64,000 bases of DNA. It comes from Begonia masoniana (lineage: Eukaryota; Streptophyta; Magnoliopsida; Cucurbitales; Begoniaceae). Numbering within the stretch: the first letter of the stretch is position 1; each line of letters begins with the position of its first letter. Shown here piece after piece: positions 32,581 through 43,999 of the stretch. The stretch covers positions 16,566,121-16,630,120 of the forward strand of contig CM039506.1 of the NCBI GenBank assembly GCA_022432975.1, read 5' to 3'. The notes under the pieces were generated by a model. The model saw nothing but the letters and a program-made list of their open reading frames with translations. It was not told the DNA's origin and did not search any database. The position numbers were made by a program, and so were the translations under genes.

Positions 32581-32651
32581 AGTTGAGGAAGGATGTCCGC
32601 GTAGTGGCTGTGCAGTCGAGCAGTCTACAAAACCGATTTTAAAACCCGGGG

Positions 32652-32663
32652 GCTCTGATACCA
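32652..32663 (-). other. Primer binding site of F
   Basis: Minus strand TGGTATCAGAGC, a full match to initiator tRNA-Met, five bases inside the LTR end. Confidence 0.92.
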
Positions 32664-32668
32664 TAATT

Positions 32669-34933
32669 TGTCACGACCCTAATACTGTACCCGTATTGCC
32701 CGTACTATTTTTTTTTTATACTTATTATTTTAGACAAAACTTAAATAAACTTTAAACGGAAACTAAACCGAAATCGAAATCAGAAATTGAATCTAACTTT
32801 CGAAGCTTTTAAACCAAACTTAAAAACAATTTAAAAACAAATAAAATAACTATTTAAAACAATTAAGATTATTTAAAACAATAAAGAAATTGCGGAGGGG
32901 CAAAACCGAAAAACAGAGGCGCTGCAGATCGCTGCACTTGCAGCGACCAGTCTCATTTGTTTCTCTCTGGAATCCGAGATTCCAGAGAGCAATCCAACGT
33001 TTCAGAGAGCTGATTTCAACATTTCATTGTATTTCATTACTCAGTATTGCACCCTAATTAAACGACATAAACCTACGTTAAACTTTCGTAAAAACGAACT
33101 GCATGGATACGTTTAAAAGTTGTCTAACCCTCCTGTTACAAATTTCCACGTAGTTCCAGTAAAAACTATAAAAATACAGATTATAAACAGATTTCCAAAA
33201 TGTTTAAAACCATTAAACCTATCCAATCCAAACATGTTCATCTATACATTTGTTAAATCCCCCAAAATACGTACGCAGACATCCCCACGGGTCAAAACGC
33301 GCACCGACTGCCCAGCACACTCCCACGGGTCATCATTCTTCAACCAATCATGCCTCGGGTGGAGGGATCTCATACTCACCTGTGTAGAGGTCACCTACAC
33401 CATAAACATAAGTCGTGAGCTTAAGGCTCAGTAAGTCTACGTGAATGCAATGCATGCTATGCGTGCCGTTCGTAAAAACATGCTTCCTACCTTTTCGCTA
33501 TTCATTTCATTTCATTACATTACAGATACGTCACCGTGGCCTCACTCTCGCTAGATAGGAGCGGCACATCCTACGATTGGATAGCCCCTCGTATCTAACC
33601 GGGGGGGAAACATGCTCCCCAAGCAGCCATGTCTGAACCACCGCCACCTCCTTGACCAGATTACATTCATTCATATCATTTCATTAACCTTTTCCTTTTC
33701 ATGAAAACATGCGTAGAAATTCTTTTTTCGTGCTTTTCAGAAACATGATGTGTGAACATGAGCAATACTATAAACATAATTAAAACATAAACATATAAAC
33801 CCTCATACGTACCATCAAGACACTCAAGCATAACCTACAAAAGAACTAATCCTAACTACCCGACCAAAGCATTTAAACAAACAATTTTCCAATTTTCTCG
33901 AACAACAAAATATCATATGGTGTAGGCCAATCGGCCAAACAAGTCGCGGAGACTTACCTGATGTCCGTTGAATGCTAGCTCTGTCCAAGAGCGGGTGCAC
34001 CTAAGGCAACTCACAACGATTATTACTAAAATGCAATTGAACCAATAACGTCGAAATTAATAAAATCCTTAACCAAAGGAGTTTCCTAAAATTCCAATTT
34101 AACTAATCGAGGCGTTTTATCAAACAATCAACGCTCGATATCACAAACCACCATTTACGAATTTTTCTCTAAATCTCACCAATTTCGACTTTTCTCACAA
34201 TTCGCTATAATTTCGTCCAATAACGTTCCATACATCTTGTATATCTATATTTACAGTAAATCTATCAATTACGAAGCCTAATCGACATTTTTAACAAAAT
34301 CCTAAACAAAGCCCTAATCGTCATAAATCTTAGAAATCAAAATCTAACGTACCGAAGCTATGGAATCTTACCTATAGCGTTGAGTGGAGAAGAAAATGTG
34401 AAGGAACGACGTTGATCGGAGGAGAAATCGGCGTCGGTTGAGGGAGAATCGCCGGCGTGCGTGAGGGAGAGAAACCAGAAGCTCTCTGGTTCTTCGCGAG
34501 GAGAGAAACAAATGAGGGAGAAGAGGATTTAAGTTGTTTTTATAAAATTGATTTGGCAAATTACCATTTTGCCCTTACTTTTATTTTATATTCATTTAGT
34601 CATTCGTTTCGTTAATCGGCTAACTATTCGGTTTCACCAAATCTCCTTATTTCACCAATAATTCCAACTTATTATTTGGGTCCTAACAAAACTGTCCGTT
34701 CGCAAATCAGACCTCGTTTACTATTTTTACTAAAACGTCCTTTATATTACGAGAACGTAATTACTTGGAATTAAGCGTTACTACTCCGGAAATTCTCGTA
34801 AATTCCTTAAAATCCATATTAATAATTAGGATCCCAACGAAACCTTCTGTTTGTAAAACGGGCTTGATTTGACATATTTACAAAAATGCCATTTATATTA
34901 AAATATTAATAACCCGAAAAGTCGGATATTACA
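32669..34933 (-). mobile_element. F 5' LTR
   Basis: 2265 bp, TGTAATATCCGAC at 34933 to GGGTCGTGACA at 32669 (element sense). Arms 33916-33926 and 33394-33404; hairpin 33416-33430; donor first base 33957; acceptor end 33395 (563 nt). It differs from the 3' copy by scattered substitutions and a short indel within the GCTGCA palindrome region near 32930. Confidence 0.9.
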
Positions 34934-34940
34934 AAACTAG

Positions 34941-36201
34941 TGACACGGGATCCCTTAGAAAATGGTTGTGTTCAAACCCACAAAATATTCAAGAAAGTGC
35001 TAGGTTGTGTGGTAGTGAAAATGACCGAAAATGAGATAAAATAACATGGAAATAAATGCAAGAAAAATGAGGTGATGGTGTGTGAATATGAAAGGGCCGA
35101 ATATGAATAAGAAAATGACCTGTGAAATGCAATAAAAATAAGAGAAATAGAGGTGTGAAATGTGTGTGGAAAAGTGAAGAAATGGAGATGAAGATGAAGA
35201 AAATAAAATGCAATAATATAAAAGTGACTTGTGTGTGTGGAGTGTGACCGAAATGTAAAGAGTGGAAGTGTGTGAAAATGATGGCAAGAAAGTAAAGGAA
35301 ATACCCTTGGCGGACTCGTAGAGCGATCTTACGGTTTAAGCTCTCGAGTGAACGATTTTTGCGTAGGAAAAATGACCACCGTAGGCCGAAATTTTCGTCC
35401 TCAACTCCTACTCCCAATGGAGAGGGGAGTGAAAAGATAAGAGTTATCCTAGCAACCCAAGCTAGGTTAGCAATAGAGGGCTTCTCCATTTGGTTCAAGG
35501 AACCAAGGAAAACTCCTAAGAAAACAATCTTGGAAGAATAGGGAAATAGTAGTTTTATAAATGAGCAAAAGTTGTTTACAAACACCAATCCTATACTTAA
35601 ATAGAAAATCCTAGGGTGGATGATTAGGGTTTCCATAAGGATGAATGAATGGTGGTCTTTGGATGAAAAAAGATGGATGACCAAGATCAAGGCAAACAAG
35701 CACACATCCTAGGGAGGAGATGAATGCCATGCCTAAATGGATCAATGGAGGGAATCTTGCCACATCATCAATCCATGTTGCCATAACTCTTGTACCTGCA
35801 AAATCATACCTTTAAATGTGGGCTCTTCTTTAGGCCATGGCTTCCTTTGGGCTTGATCTTGTGAAGGCTCTTTTTTTTTTGAATAATTGGTTGAATTTCT
35901 TCAACCCATAATCCACCAACATACATCTAACCCTCACCACACAATATAATGCATGATGCAATTATATAATCCATACAATAAAGGCGAATGTATGCAAAAT
36001 AAGTTCAAAAATAAAAAATTACAATTTAAACGAGCCGAAAAGACAAATTCCTATGGGCCGAATGGTGAATCCTCCAAGTGCTCCTTATACATTCCTTCCA
36101 TAAATTATACTTACAAAAGAAAAATATGTAATAAGTAGGAAGATGATTTAAAGTTTGGGACTTTACTAATTTTCCTTTTAATTTCAACCCGAGGCACTTC
36201 A
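34941..36201 (-). mobile_element. D 3' LTR
   Basis: 1261 bp, ending (element sense) GTGTCA at 34941. Its start at 36201 is mutated (TGAAGTGCC versus TGACATGCC in the 5' copy). A 238-codon sense-strand ORF (34989-35705) is open in both LTRs; the protein would be rich in F, L, I and H. Confidence 0.88.
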
Positions 36202-37162
36202 TCCTCTCCAGGTGATTTGAGGATTTGACCTCAAATCCGTTGGTTGACTTCTTCCAAACAATGTCTCCTACGATTTCTTGTTCACTGCTTGAAGGTTCGA
36301 ATTTGAATGTCATAAGGGAATGGTCTTTCGTTTTAGAGTACTTCACTAAGAGATGTTCTAAATGAAAAAGGGTAAAGATGGTCTCTTTAATGTTTTCTTT
36401 GGTGCGGGTGGAAAAATTTAATTCAATAGCTACTTTGGAGGGCGATTGCTTGGTGATGGAAGGAAATTTTCCAAAGTAGTTGAATTTGACCAATAGTGAG
36501 GCAGAAATGATAAAATCCTCCGTCCAAAGAAATAATCCAATTACACTTAAGACCTCAAAGAAAAATCTTCTTACCAAGTGAACTTTAACTCTAGTTCTAT
36601 GGTAGAATTTGTGGTAGTCAAATGGTGGGGAGTGGGGTTTTGGTGATCCACCAAATAGAAGGATGGAGCGATGGTTCTCTAGAAAGGGAATAAAATTCCT
36701 ACTAGTGTGTGTAGCTTTAAGAATGGAAATAGGAAGGTAAATGGTTGGCTCTAGGCCATAGATTAACCTCTTCCTAAGGGATGGAACGGATCGGGAAATT
36801 TCCTCAAGTTTTAGACAGAAAAGAAAGGGAGTGATGATCATACTACCTAATCCAAAAATAATTTCGTCACTTAACTTCATTTTCTTAAGAGGCCATGTAT
36901 ATACGTCCTCCAATTGGCAAGGCAACTCAACAAAAAATAAAGAATTTAGATGCTCCTTGATAAAGGTAGGAATTTTCTTAAGATTTGGAAGGGAAGGAAT
37001 TGACACCTCTTCTTCGTACAAAGGATTATCATGCCAATTGATATGCGAGGGCTCTTGTTCGTCATTCAACCCACATTTGGACAATAAAATATTTTCCTTT
37101 AATTTTCCTTTTTGACGGGTGGCCTCATCGTGAGCCAGTTGCTCAGGCATCATAGGTAGCAA
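36026..37162 (-). CDS. D ORF X, unknown function, fused after protease
   Basis: 378 codons open on the element sense strand, in the same frame as protease upstream (one TAA at about 37175 between them). About 320 codons lie in the internal region and the last 58 or so run into the 3' LTR. It occupies the place where RT should be, but I find no RT, RNase H or integrase motif. The beginning (MLPMMPEQLAHDEATRQ) resembles the usual protease-RT linker; what follows (INWHDNPLYEEEVSIPSLP, KKIPTFIKEHLNSLFFVELP, KFYHRTRVKVHLVRRFFFEV) I do not recognise. It is mixed hydrophobic and basic with no clear signal peptide. It could be a captured host exon, a highly diverged pol remnant or a new protein. Confidence 0.5.
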   Translation of the reverse strand: MLPMMPEQLAHDEATRQKGKLKENILLSKCGLNDEQEPSHINWHDNPLYEEEVSIPSLPNLKKIPTFIKEHLNSLFFVELPCQLEDVYTWPLKKMKLSDEIIFGLGSMIITPFLFCLKLEEISRSVPSLRKRLIYGLEPTIYLPISILKATHTSRNFIPFLENHRSILLFGGSPKPHSPPFDYHKFYHRTRVKVHLVRRFFFEVLSVIGLFLWTEDFIISASLLVKFNYFGKFPSITKQSPSKVAIELNFSTRTKENIKETIFTLFHLEHLLVKYSKTKDHSLMTFKFEPSSSEQEIVGDIVWKKSTNGFEVKSSNHLERMKCLGLKLKGKLVKSQTLNHLPTYYIFFFCKYNLWKECIRSTWRIHHSAHRNLSFRLV

Positions 37163-37177
37163 TTTGATTTTTCTTCC

Positions 37178-37406
37178 TTAAAAATTAAATGTATAACGGT
37201 TGAGGAATCCGTCATAGTTGACTCTACGGTCAAAATGCCATGGTCGTCCAAGTAAGATGTGGCTGGCACTCATTGGGACAACGTCACAAATAACCGAGTC
37301 CTTGAATTTTCCTATAACGAAATCAACGGTTACTTGTTTGGTAATCTCATGTTCATTTCTATCGTCCAACCAACTACGCTTGTAAGCTGTAGGATGGGTA
37401 ATGGTT
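37178..37406 (-). pseudogene. D protease, C-terminal part
   Basis: The sense strand reads KQVTVDFVIGKFKDSVICDVV, then SASHILLGRPWHFDRRVNYDG, the C-terminal half of a retrotransposon aspartic protease (ILLGRPW is the flap/second-half signature). The first half is at 40028-40150; solo LTR S1 splits the two. The TAA at 37175 separates this from ORF X in the same frame. Confidence 0.82.
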
Positions 37407-37411
37407 TCTAA

Positions 37412-40022
37412 TGTAACGCCCGGGAATTTTAAAAGGAAAAATTGGAGAGAAAATAAAAGAATAGTAAAATAATTGTTTTAAGTAATTTAAAAATAAAAGT
37501 GAATAAGTTTGGTTAACCTAATTGGTTAATTAATTTAGACTCGGGCACTTCCAGTGAAATTAAGCCGAGGGTTATAATTAAGAACGAGATTTAACGGAAT
37601 TTACGGAAGAGCAAAACGGTATATTAAAAGAGTTAATAAGAATTTATAGGAGTATTGTTATTAGTATTATTATTATTATTATTATTATTAAAAATAATAA
37701 TAATAACAATAAAAACAAATCGAACAACAGAATCGATTTCTGTTGTTCGAGCTCGCCCGACGCCGAGAGACAGGGGAGAAGAGGGAGGCGACGAGCGATG
37801 ATCTCCGGCGTTCAACCTCGACGTTTTCCGGCCAGAAGACGTCGGCGAATCCTGGGCTGCCGTTTCCGGCCGACTCCGCGCACGAACCGACCAGGTGAGC
37901 TCGGTTTTCTCTGTTTTGGTTCGGTTTAGGGCTATGTGTGACGAGCTCGATTGAGCTCCGATCTCCGGCCAATTTGGGTCACCTCCGGCGTGGGTTTGCC
38001 GACCCTTGGTCCGGCTTTGGTCGACTGGCAGTGGTGAGCCCGATTTGGGCGAAATTCAGTGAATGCCCGATTTAGGGCACTCGGGTTTTGCTTAATGTAG
38101 CTTCGATTTTAGGTTAGATTATTCTAATTGAGTGTATATGTGGTCGATTGGTGAAGAAATTGATGAGTTTTGATGAAAAATCGAAAAAGAGAAATTTTAG
38201 GAAAAAGGGGCAGATTCGGGTTTCTGCAAAATTGACCTAGCTCCGGTCATTTGTTTTGAAATTCCTTTTAGCAGATTAAAATAGGTTATTAGAGGAGTAC
38301 GTGGCCGCTGGAATCGTTCGATTCCGATAACCGACGCAAAAGTTACGAGCGTTTGAGTTTCGGGTTGGTTTTTACCGAACCCAAATTAGTGGCCCATTTA
38401 ATTAGGTTTTAATTGGATTAGGCTAGATATAGTAGTTTAAGATGTTTTCACAAAAATGAGAGTTTAGTTATGCCCGAATGAGAAATTGGAAGTTTTAGGA
38501 AAGAATTTCCTTAATTAGGAGATTAGTTCAAGTTTGAAATTAGTTTAATTAGGATCGATTTTAATGTTCTTAATTGTGAAATGCCTTAGGTGGAGACGAC
38601 TTCAAGGACGGTGCACGGCTTGCTACGGACGCCAGGTAAGTGAGCGTTAGGCTTTCTGGCCACTAAGGCCCTACGTCGTACAATGTTGAAAATGTTGAAT
38701 GTATGAAGAAAGTGGTCATACGGGTAGCTAAGGAACGACGGGTAGTTAAGTAGTGCTTTAGTTATGTAGTAGTGCTCATGTGATAGGTTTTCCTTACGTG
38801 TATGTTAGTGTTCATCTGATAGGTTTTCCTTACGTGTATGTTAGTGTTCATGTGATAGGCCTTCCTTACGTGTATGTCTCCTCATGCATCATGTTTTCTT
38901 AAAGTGCATACGAACTGTTTATGAGCATGTTTTTATGATGATTGAATGAAAATGATTTAAAGATGATATGTGTTCTTACGGGAAAATGAATGATGTATGT
39001 TCTCACGGGAAAATGAAAGATGATATGTATTCTCACGGGAATAAATGAATGTTTCTCACGGGACTATGTTTCTCACGGGACTATGTTTCTTACGGGACTA
39101 TATGAATGTTTCTCACGGGACTATGTTTTTCACTGAACAAGAAAATGGTTTTACGAAATGAAACGAAACGAAACTGTTTTACAAATGTCATGCATATATG
39201 TAAAGTTATGTTTAGTACGCTCCTTACTAAGCATTAGGCTTAATGTAGTTATTGTATGATGTAGGTGACAGGTGTGAAGGTGAGAGTTCCTCTTGATGAC
39301 AAAGAACAGGTGGTCGATGGATGGTGCTCGTGGCGACGGGGTGTGTGTTTTGGCCTGGATTGACGATTTGATGGTGTGCCCGAACTGTTTTGGTGACAAA
39401 TGATGTGAGTTAGTTTTGTTGGTTAGTAGGTCTACGTGTAGGTTTAATTTGTGAAAGTATCAAAGTGTTTAAGTATATAGAATAGATGTTTTGATAGAAA
39501 ATGTGCGAAAAGTCAAGTTTTGATGTATATGTAGTGGCACTAGATTGTTTAGAATGATGTAAATGTAGTTGTAGTAGATTGTTTAGAATGTAAAGTCTTT
39601 ATTTTGGAGAATATACTGGAACTGTTTGGGTATTTTGAAATGTTTGGTTATTTTAAAACAGGTAAGGATACGCTCGATTTTTAGAGCGATCCACGCAGTT
39701 TGTTTTCTTGAGTATAGGTTATATTAGTGTTTTGTTTTAGTTGATCTTACTTTGAGTGTTAATTGTTTTAAGTTAGTAATGGTTTTAGTATAGTTCTAAA
39801 TGTTTTAAAAGTCAAAATGTTTTACGCTCAAAATGTTTAAGTCAAATGTTTAAGTCAAAGTTAGACCCCAAAGGTCGTTAGAGGTGAGTCAATTGTCTAA
39901 GTTAGTTTTCTATTAAAGTGTTAAGTAAAAATTGAAAAAGTTTATGAGAAATTACGAGGGCTTAGGTAACGATTATGTCACGGGAAGTCCGTGGCGGCCC
40001 TGATCGGGTTGGGGTCGTCACA
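37412..40022 (+). mobile_element. S1: solo Tekay-type LTR in D protease
   Basis: 2611 bp, TGTAACGCCCGGG to GGTCGTCACA, with perfect duplication TCTAA (37407-37411 and 40023-40027) and no internal region. It is related to the A and S2 LTRs at its start. Perfect 12-bp hairpin 37721-37749. Donor-like CAG|GTAAGT first base 38636; arms CCTACGTCGTACAAT (38670-38684) and ATTGTATGATGTAGG (39251-39265, two G-U pairs); hairpin 39228-39242; acceptor end 39264 (629 nt). Minisatellites: 36 bp x3 (38771-38880) and TCTCACGGGACTATG-type repeats (about 38970-39130). Solo LTRs arise by recombination between the two LTRs of one element. Confidence 0.93.
38771..39130. repeat. Minisatellites in S1
   Basis: Three copies of a 36-bp unit (TCATGTGATAGGTTTTCC...) starting at 38776, 38812 and 38848, then, from about 38970, short irregular repeats around TTCTCACGGGAAAATGAATG and TCTCACGGGACTATGTT. 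All lie inside the intron-like segment. Confidence 0.88.
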
Positions 40023-40027
40023 TCTAA

Positions 40028-41128
40028 TCCCAATTTATCGACCATGTCTTAGGAGCTGCATTTATACAACTTCCTCCATCAATTATCAGAGAACAAACTT
40101 TATCTCTCACAGCACATCGACTATGAAATAGATTTTCACGTTGACAGTCCTTGTCTACGTGCTTAGATATTAATGCTCGCCTTACGACCAACAGTAGAGG
40201 TCCATCTTGAGGCTCGCATTCATCGGCCTCTTCTTCGCTCTTTTCTAAGACTTCTCCCTTTTCAATCTTATTATATTGACTTTCGTCGTCCTCACTTTCC
40301 CATTCTCCCGTTGACTCCTTAATGACCATGACACAGTGGTTTGTGCATTCATTAGCGTAATGTCCTTTTCCTAAACATTTGAAGCATTGGACAACACGTG
40401 CTCTATGTTCTTTAGGTTGGGGTTCTTGGGTTTTGTTTGGTGGGGGATTGTGAGGGGTGTTTGATGATTTTGGTGGCCAATTTTGGTTAAAGGGTCTCCT
40501 TTCATCATGCTTTTAGGTAGATCTCTCGGAATTGAAGTTACGAGGTGGAAATTTGTTAGGCAAATCGGTCTTGCGCTTTCTCTTAAGTTGTCGTTCCACC
40601 GTAAGGGACAATTGTATGACCGATTCCATGGTCTCCAATTGTTGCATTTTGACAAGATCTCTTATGTCTCGATTTAAGCCTCTAATAAATCTAGCAATGA
40701 GTTGTTCTTCGGGCTCATCAATTGCACATCACATATTAAGGGTTTCAAATTCGGTAAGGTATTCGTCTACCAAAAGGCTATTTTGTTTTAAATTATGGAG
40801 TTGATGAAAAAGTTCATGTTTGTAAAGACGAGGGACGAACCTATGGTGCATCATTTCCTTCATGGAAGTCCAAGTAGTAACAGAGTGTCATAACGTTCTC
40901 ATTCTTTGGGCCTTAAGATTGGACCACCACAAGGCGGCGTGGCCCGAAAGTTCAAGAGAGGCTAATTGGATTTTTACCCGCTCGGAGTAATCATGGCATT
41001 CAAAAAATTTCTCAACTTTATCAACCCAATCTAGATAAGTGTGCCCGTCACACGTTCCATCGAAAGGGGGAAAGGTTATCTTGATGTTTCGAAGGTCGTC
41101 GTTGTTCCTACGACGATTTGGGCGATAC
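40028..41128 (-). pseudogene. gag: D Gag (middle and zinc knuckle) and protease N-terminus
   Basis: Reading leftward: gag capsid-type region ITFPPFDGTCDGHTYLDWVDK and ALWWSNLKAQR (41128-40888), then a decayed stretch with stops, knuckle CFKCLGKGHYANEC (about 40335-40391), an acidic segment, and the protease start QRENLFHSRCAVRDKVCSLIIDGGSCIN (active-site DGG, about 40040-40130). Several in-frame stops break it. S2 cuts it at 41128 and S1 at 40028. The acidic linker followed by QRENLF and a D-G-G active site is characteristic of a non-Tekay plant gypsy gag-protease. Confidence 0.82.
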
Positions 41129-43994
41129 TGTAACACCCGGAAAATTCTTACAACGCGCGTAGCCTTAGATAGGTTATGTTAAGTAGTAAATTAGAATGAA
41201 AAGGTGGAAGAGGAATTTGAGAGAAAATAAAATGATAAGGTAATTGTTTAATAAATAGTTGTTTTAATTCATTTAAAAGAAAAGTGAATAAATTTGGTTA
41301 AACTAATTGATTAGTTAATTGGTGTTTGGATATTCTAAATGGAGAACTTAAGCTGGGTACGGGGTGAGGGTCAATTTACGAAAATTTATAATTTAAGAAT
41401 GGGATTTAACGAAATTTTCAGAAGGGCAAAACGGTAAATGTCATGTTATTAATGTTTTAATAGGAATTGTTATAATTATAATAATAATAATAATAATTAT
41501 TATTATTATTGTTTTTTTTTTAAATTAAAACAACTGAATGGCGATCGACACCATTCAGTTCTTCGTGGCCGAGAGCGAACAGGGGAGGGCTAGGGCGACG
41601 ATCGATGGAGCAATCGCCGACGACTACCGACGTTCTCCGGCCAGACGTCGGCGACGAGCTATTTCCGGCCTGTCTCTGTGCACAACCGACGGGTAAGTTC
41701 TCTTTTTGCCCTGTTTTTGGCTCTGTTCGAGGCCGTGGGTTGCCGAGCTGCTAGAGCTCCGATCACCGGCCGTTTTTGGGCGGTCTTGGCCTGAGTTTGC
41801 CGAACATTATGCTGGCAATCTTTGCCTGGCAGTGGAGAGCTCTTTGCGGGCGAAAAATCAGTAAGCCCTCTTCGGGCATTTTGAGTTTTGCTGTGTATTC
41901 TCGGGGTTTTTGGCTAGATTATGTTAATTGAGGCTAAATATGGTTGATTGGTGAGGAATTGTTGAGCATTGATGAAAAATCAAATTAGGAAAAATTTTGG
42001 GTAAAGGGCAGATTCGGGTTTTCTGCTTTTTGACCTAGCTACGGTCATTTGTTTTAAAATTCCTTTTGGCAGGTTAAAATAGGTTATTAGAGGAGTACGT
42101 GGCCGCTTGAATCGTTTGATTCCGATATCCGACGCGAAAGTTATGCACGTTTGAAGTTTCGGGTCGGTTTTTACCGAACCCAAATTAGTGGCCGTTTAGT
42201 TAGATTTTAGTTGGATTAAGCTAGAAATAGTGGTTTGGGAGTAATTGGTGAATGTAGGCTTGGTTTTAATGGAGTTTGAAGTTGGACTGTAAAATTGGCG
42301 TAAAACCGGGTTTTGAATGTTTAGGTTGAATTGTGTTATAGTTTTAGTTAGTTTAGGTTTAAGAATGTCTTTAGAGTTTACTAAATTAAGTTTCGTTATT
42401 TTAGGTGATCGAGTGATTGAATTATCGGACGAAGTGGACAATTGAGTTTCGAGCAACCAGGTAAGTAGTGGATTGCTTGTATTTTGCCTTCGGGCCTACA
42501 CCATGGAATGGTAGGGAATTATTTGTTTGTTTGCTTATTTGTTTCTTTTGTTTCGTGTTGCGTTTTGTTGTTTTGTTTCGTGTTGTATTGCATATCTTGG
42601 TTGACACATGCATCGTGAGTTATAGTACGCTACGCTAGAGATGAGTGGTTGCATTGTTTGGCATTGTGTTTGGCATTGTGAGTGGAGAGGGAAGGTAGTG
42701 TGTGCACATGTACCGCCCTACGAGGACCCACGTGACAGCAGTGTGTCCACGTGTACCGCCCTACGGGGACCCACGTGGCAGCCGTGAGTACACGTGTACC
42801 GCCCTACGGGGACCCACGTGGCAGCAGCCCTTAGTTGGGAACTGCACGGCTTAGTGTGCCTTGTCGGGATACGGTGTTGGTAGTAGCACCCCGAAAGGAA
42901 CTCTAATACGCAATCTGGACTAGTGTGCCTTGTCGGGATACGGTGTTGGTAGTAGCACCCCGAAAGGAACTCTATGAAGGATGACTGGCTAAAATACGTA
43001 ATGGTGGTTCTGGGAATGGCCGTCCTTGGGATGTGAGCTAAGGGCCGTCCTGTACGATTACGGGATGTAAGCTAAGGGCCGTCCTCGATTATAGGATGTG
43101 AGCTAAGGGCTGTCCTGTACGATTACGGGATGTGAGCTAAGGGCCGTCCTTGATTTTAGGATGTGAGCTTACCCGATTCACACGGCTTATGAAATGATTA
43201 AAGCAACGAACAACAAATAAACACAACTGAGTGGTAGAAACTGCATGGTTAGGTTGATTGCATTGTGTTGTTGTCTCATTCATTATTCCCTACTTGCTAA
43301 GCATTAGGCTTACGTTTTGTGTTCTATGGTGTAGGTGGCGAGTATTGTCCAGGTGAGATAGAGGGGACAACCGAGGACTAGGCGCAGTCGGAGGAGTTCG
43401 GGGCATGCCGGTACAGGCAGTTGTCGGGGCGTCACGACCATGGTCTTCGGGAGAATGTGGGACTTTATATTTTAGTAGTTTATTGTAGATGTCTGTTTGT
43501 AGAAATGATGGGAATGCTTAACTCATTTTGGTTGATATTTTTGATAGTTGTGGTATAGCTAGGTGTATTTGTGGTAATAGTCATAGGTAAGGGTGATGTA
43601 TCGCCCTGTACTGTGGACTTTCTTCATTAGGGATGTTAGTATTTTAGTTTCCTCTTTACTGCTATTTGGTGATTTCGGGTGATTTCGTATGCTGAATAAG
43701 TTGAGTAGAAGTATTCTGGATTGGTTGGGATTAGATTTTATGCAGGTATTTAGCATTTTGGAGGCGCCATTTTCAAGCGTTACTTTGTCAAATTTTTTTT
43801 TGGGAAGACGCCGTGTTATTTAACGATTAGAATTAAGGGAAATTAATGAGTTTAGGCGGCTAGGTATGAAGTAAGAGAGTTTTGAGAGACTTAGCTTTAA
43901 TTCTATTGTGTCAATTTTATTTTAAATTATGTTTTAACGTGGGAGTGGTTAGCAAAGTAGCGCACCGAGCCAGGGTGGGTTCGGGGGCGTTACA
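41129..43994 (+). mobile_element. S2: solo Tekay-type LTR in D gag
   Basis: 2866 bp, TGTAACACCCGGA to GGGGGCGTTACA, perfect duplication GATAC (41124-41128 and 43995-43999). Same family as the A LTR. Stem AACTGAATGG / CCATTCAGTT at 41532-41560. Donor-like CAG|GTAAGT first base 42461; arms CCTACACCAT (42495-42504) and ATGGTGTAGG (43326-43335); hairpin 43298-43312; acceptor end 43334 (874 nt). Three minisatellites fill the segment. Confidence 0.93.
42698..43170. repeat. Three consecutive minisatellites in S2
   Basis: (1) 43-bp unit x3 at 42698, 42741 and 42784 (core TACCGCCCTACGGGGACC). (2) 53-bp block TAGTGTGCCTTGTCGGG... x2 at 42852 and 42921. (3) About 33-bp unit x5 (GGATGTGAGCTAAGGGCCG) from 43028 to 43170. 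None matches the 33-bp palindrome array of the same-family A LTR. Confidence 0.9.
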
Positions 43995-43999
43995 GATAC

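Larger units (their letters stand above)
28010..34933 (-). mobile_element. F: gag-only LTR element (TR-GAG-like, Tekay-derived)
   Basis: A complete 6.9-kb element: 3' LTR 28010-30298, internal 30299-32668, 5' LTR 32669-34933, duplication AAACT at 28005-28009 and 34934-34938. The internal region holds a primer site, a leader with intron-like segment, a Tekay-type gag and about 1.1 kb of non-coding DNA; protease, RT, RNase H and integrase are wholly absent. The LTRs are very similar, so insertion is fairly recent. Such gag-only non-autonomous elements are known in plants as TR-GAG. It would rely on enzymes from a full Tekay relative. Confidence 0.9.

Noticed and set aside
37412..43994. Reading S1 and S2 as the two LTRs of one element
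   Set aside because: Each has its own perfect 5-bp duplication (TCTAA, GATAC), their 3' ends differ, and the DNA between them is D gag-protease.
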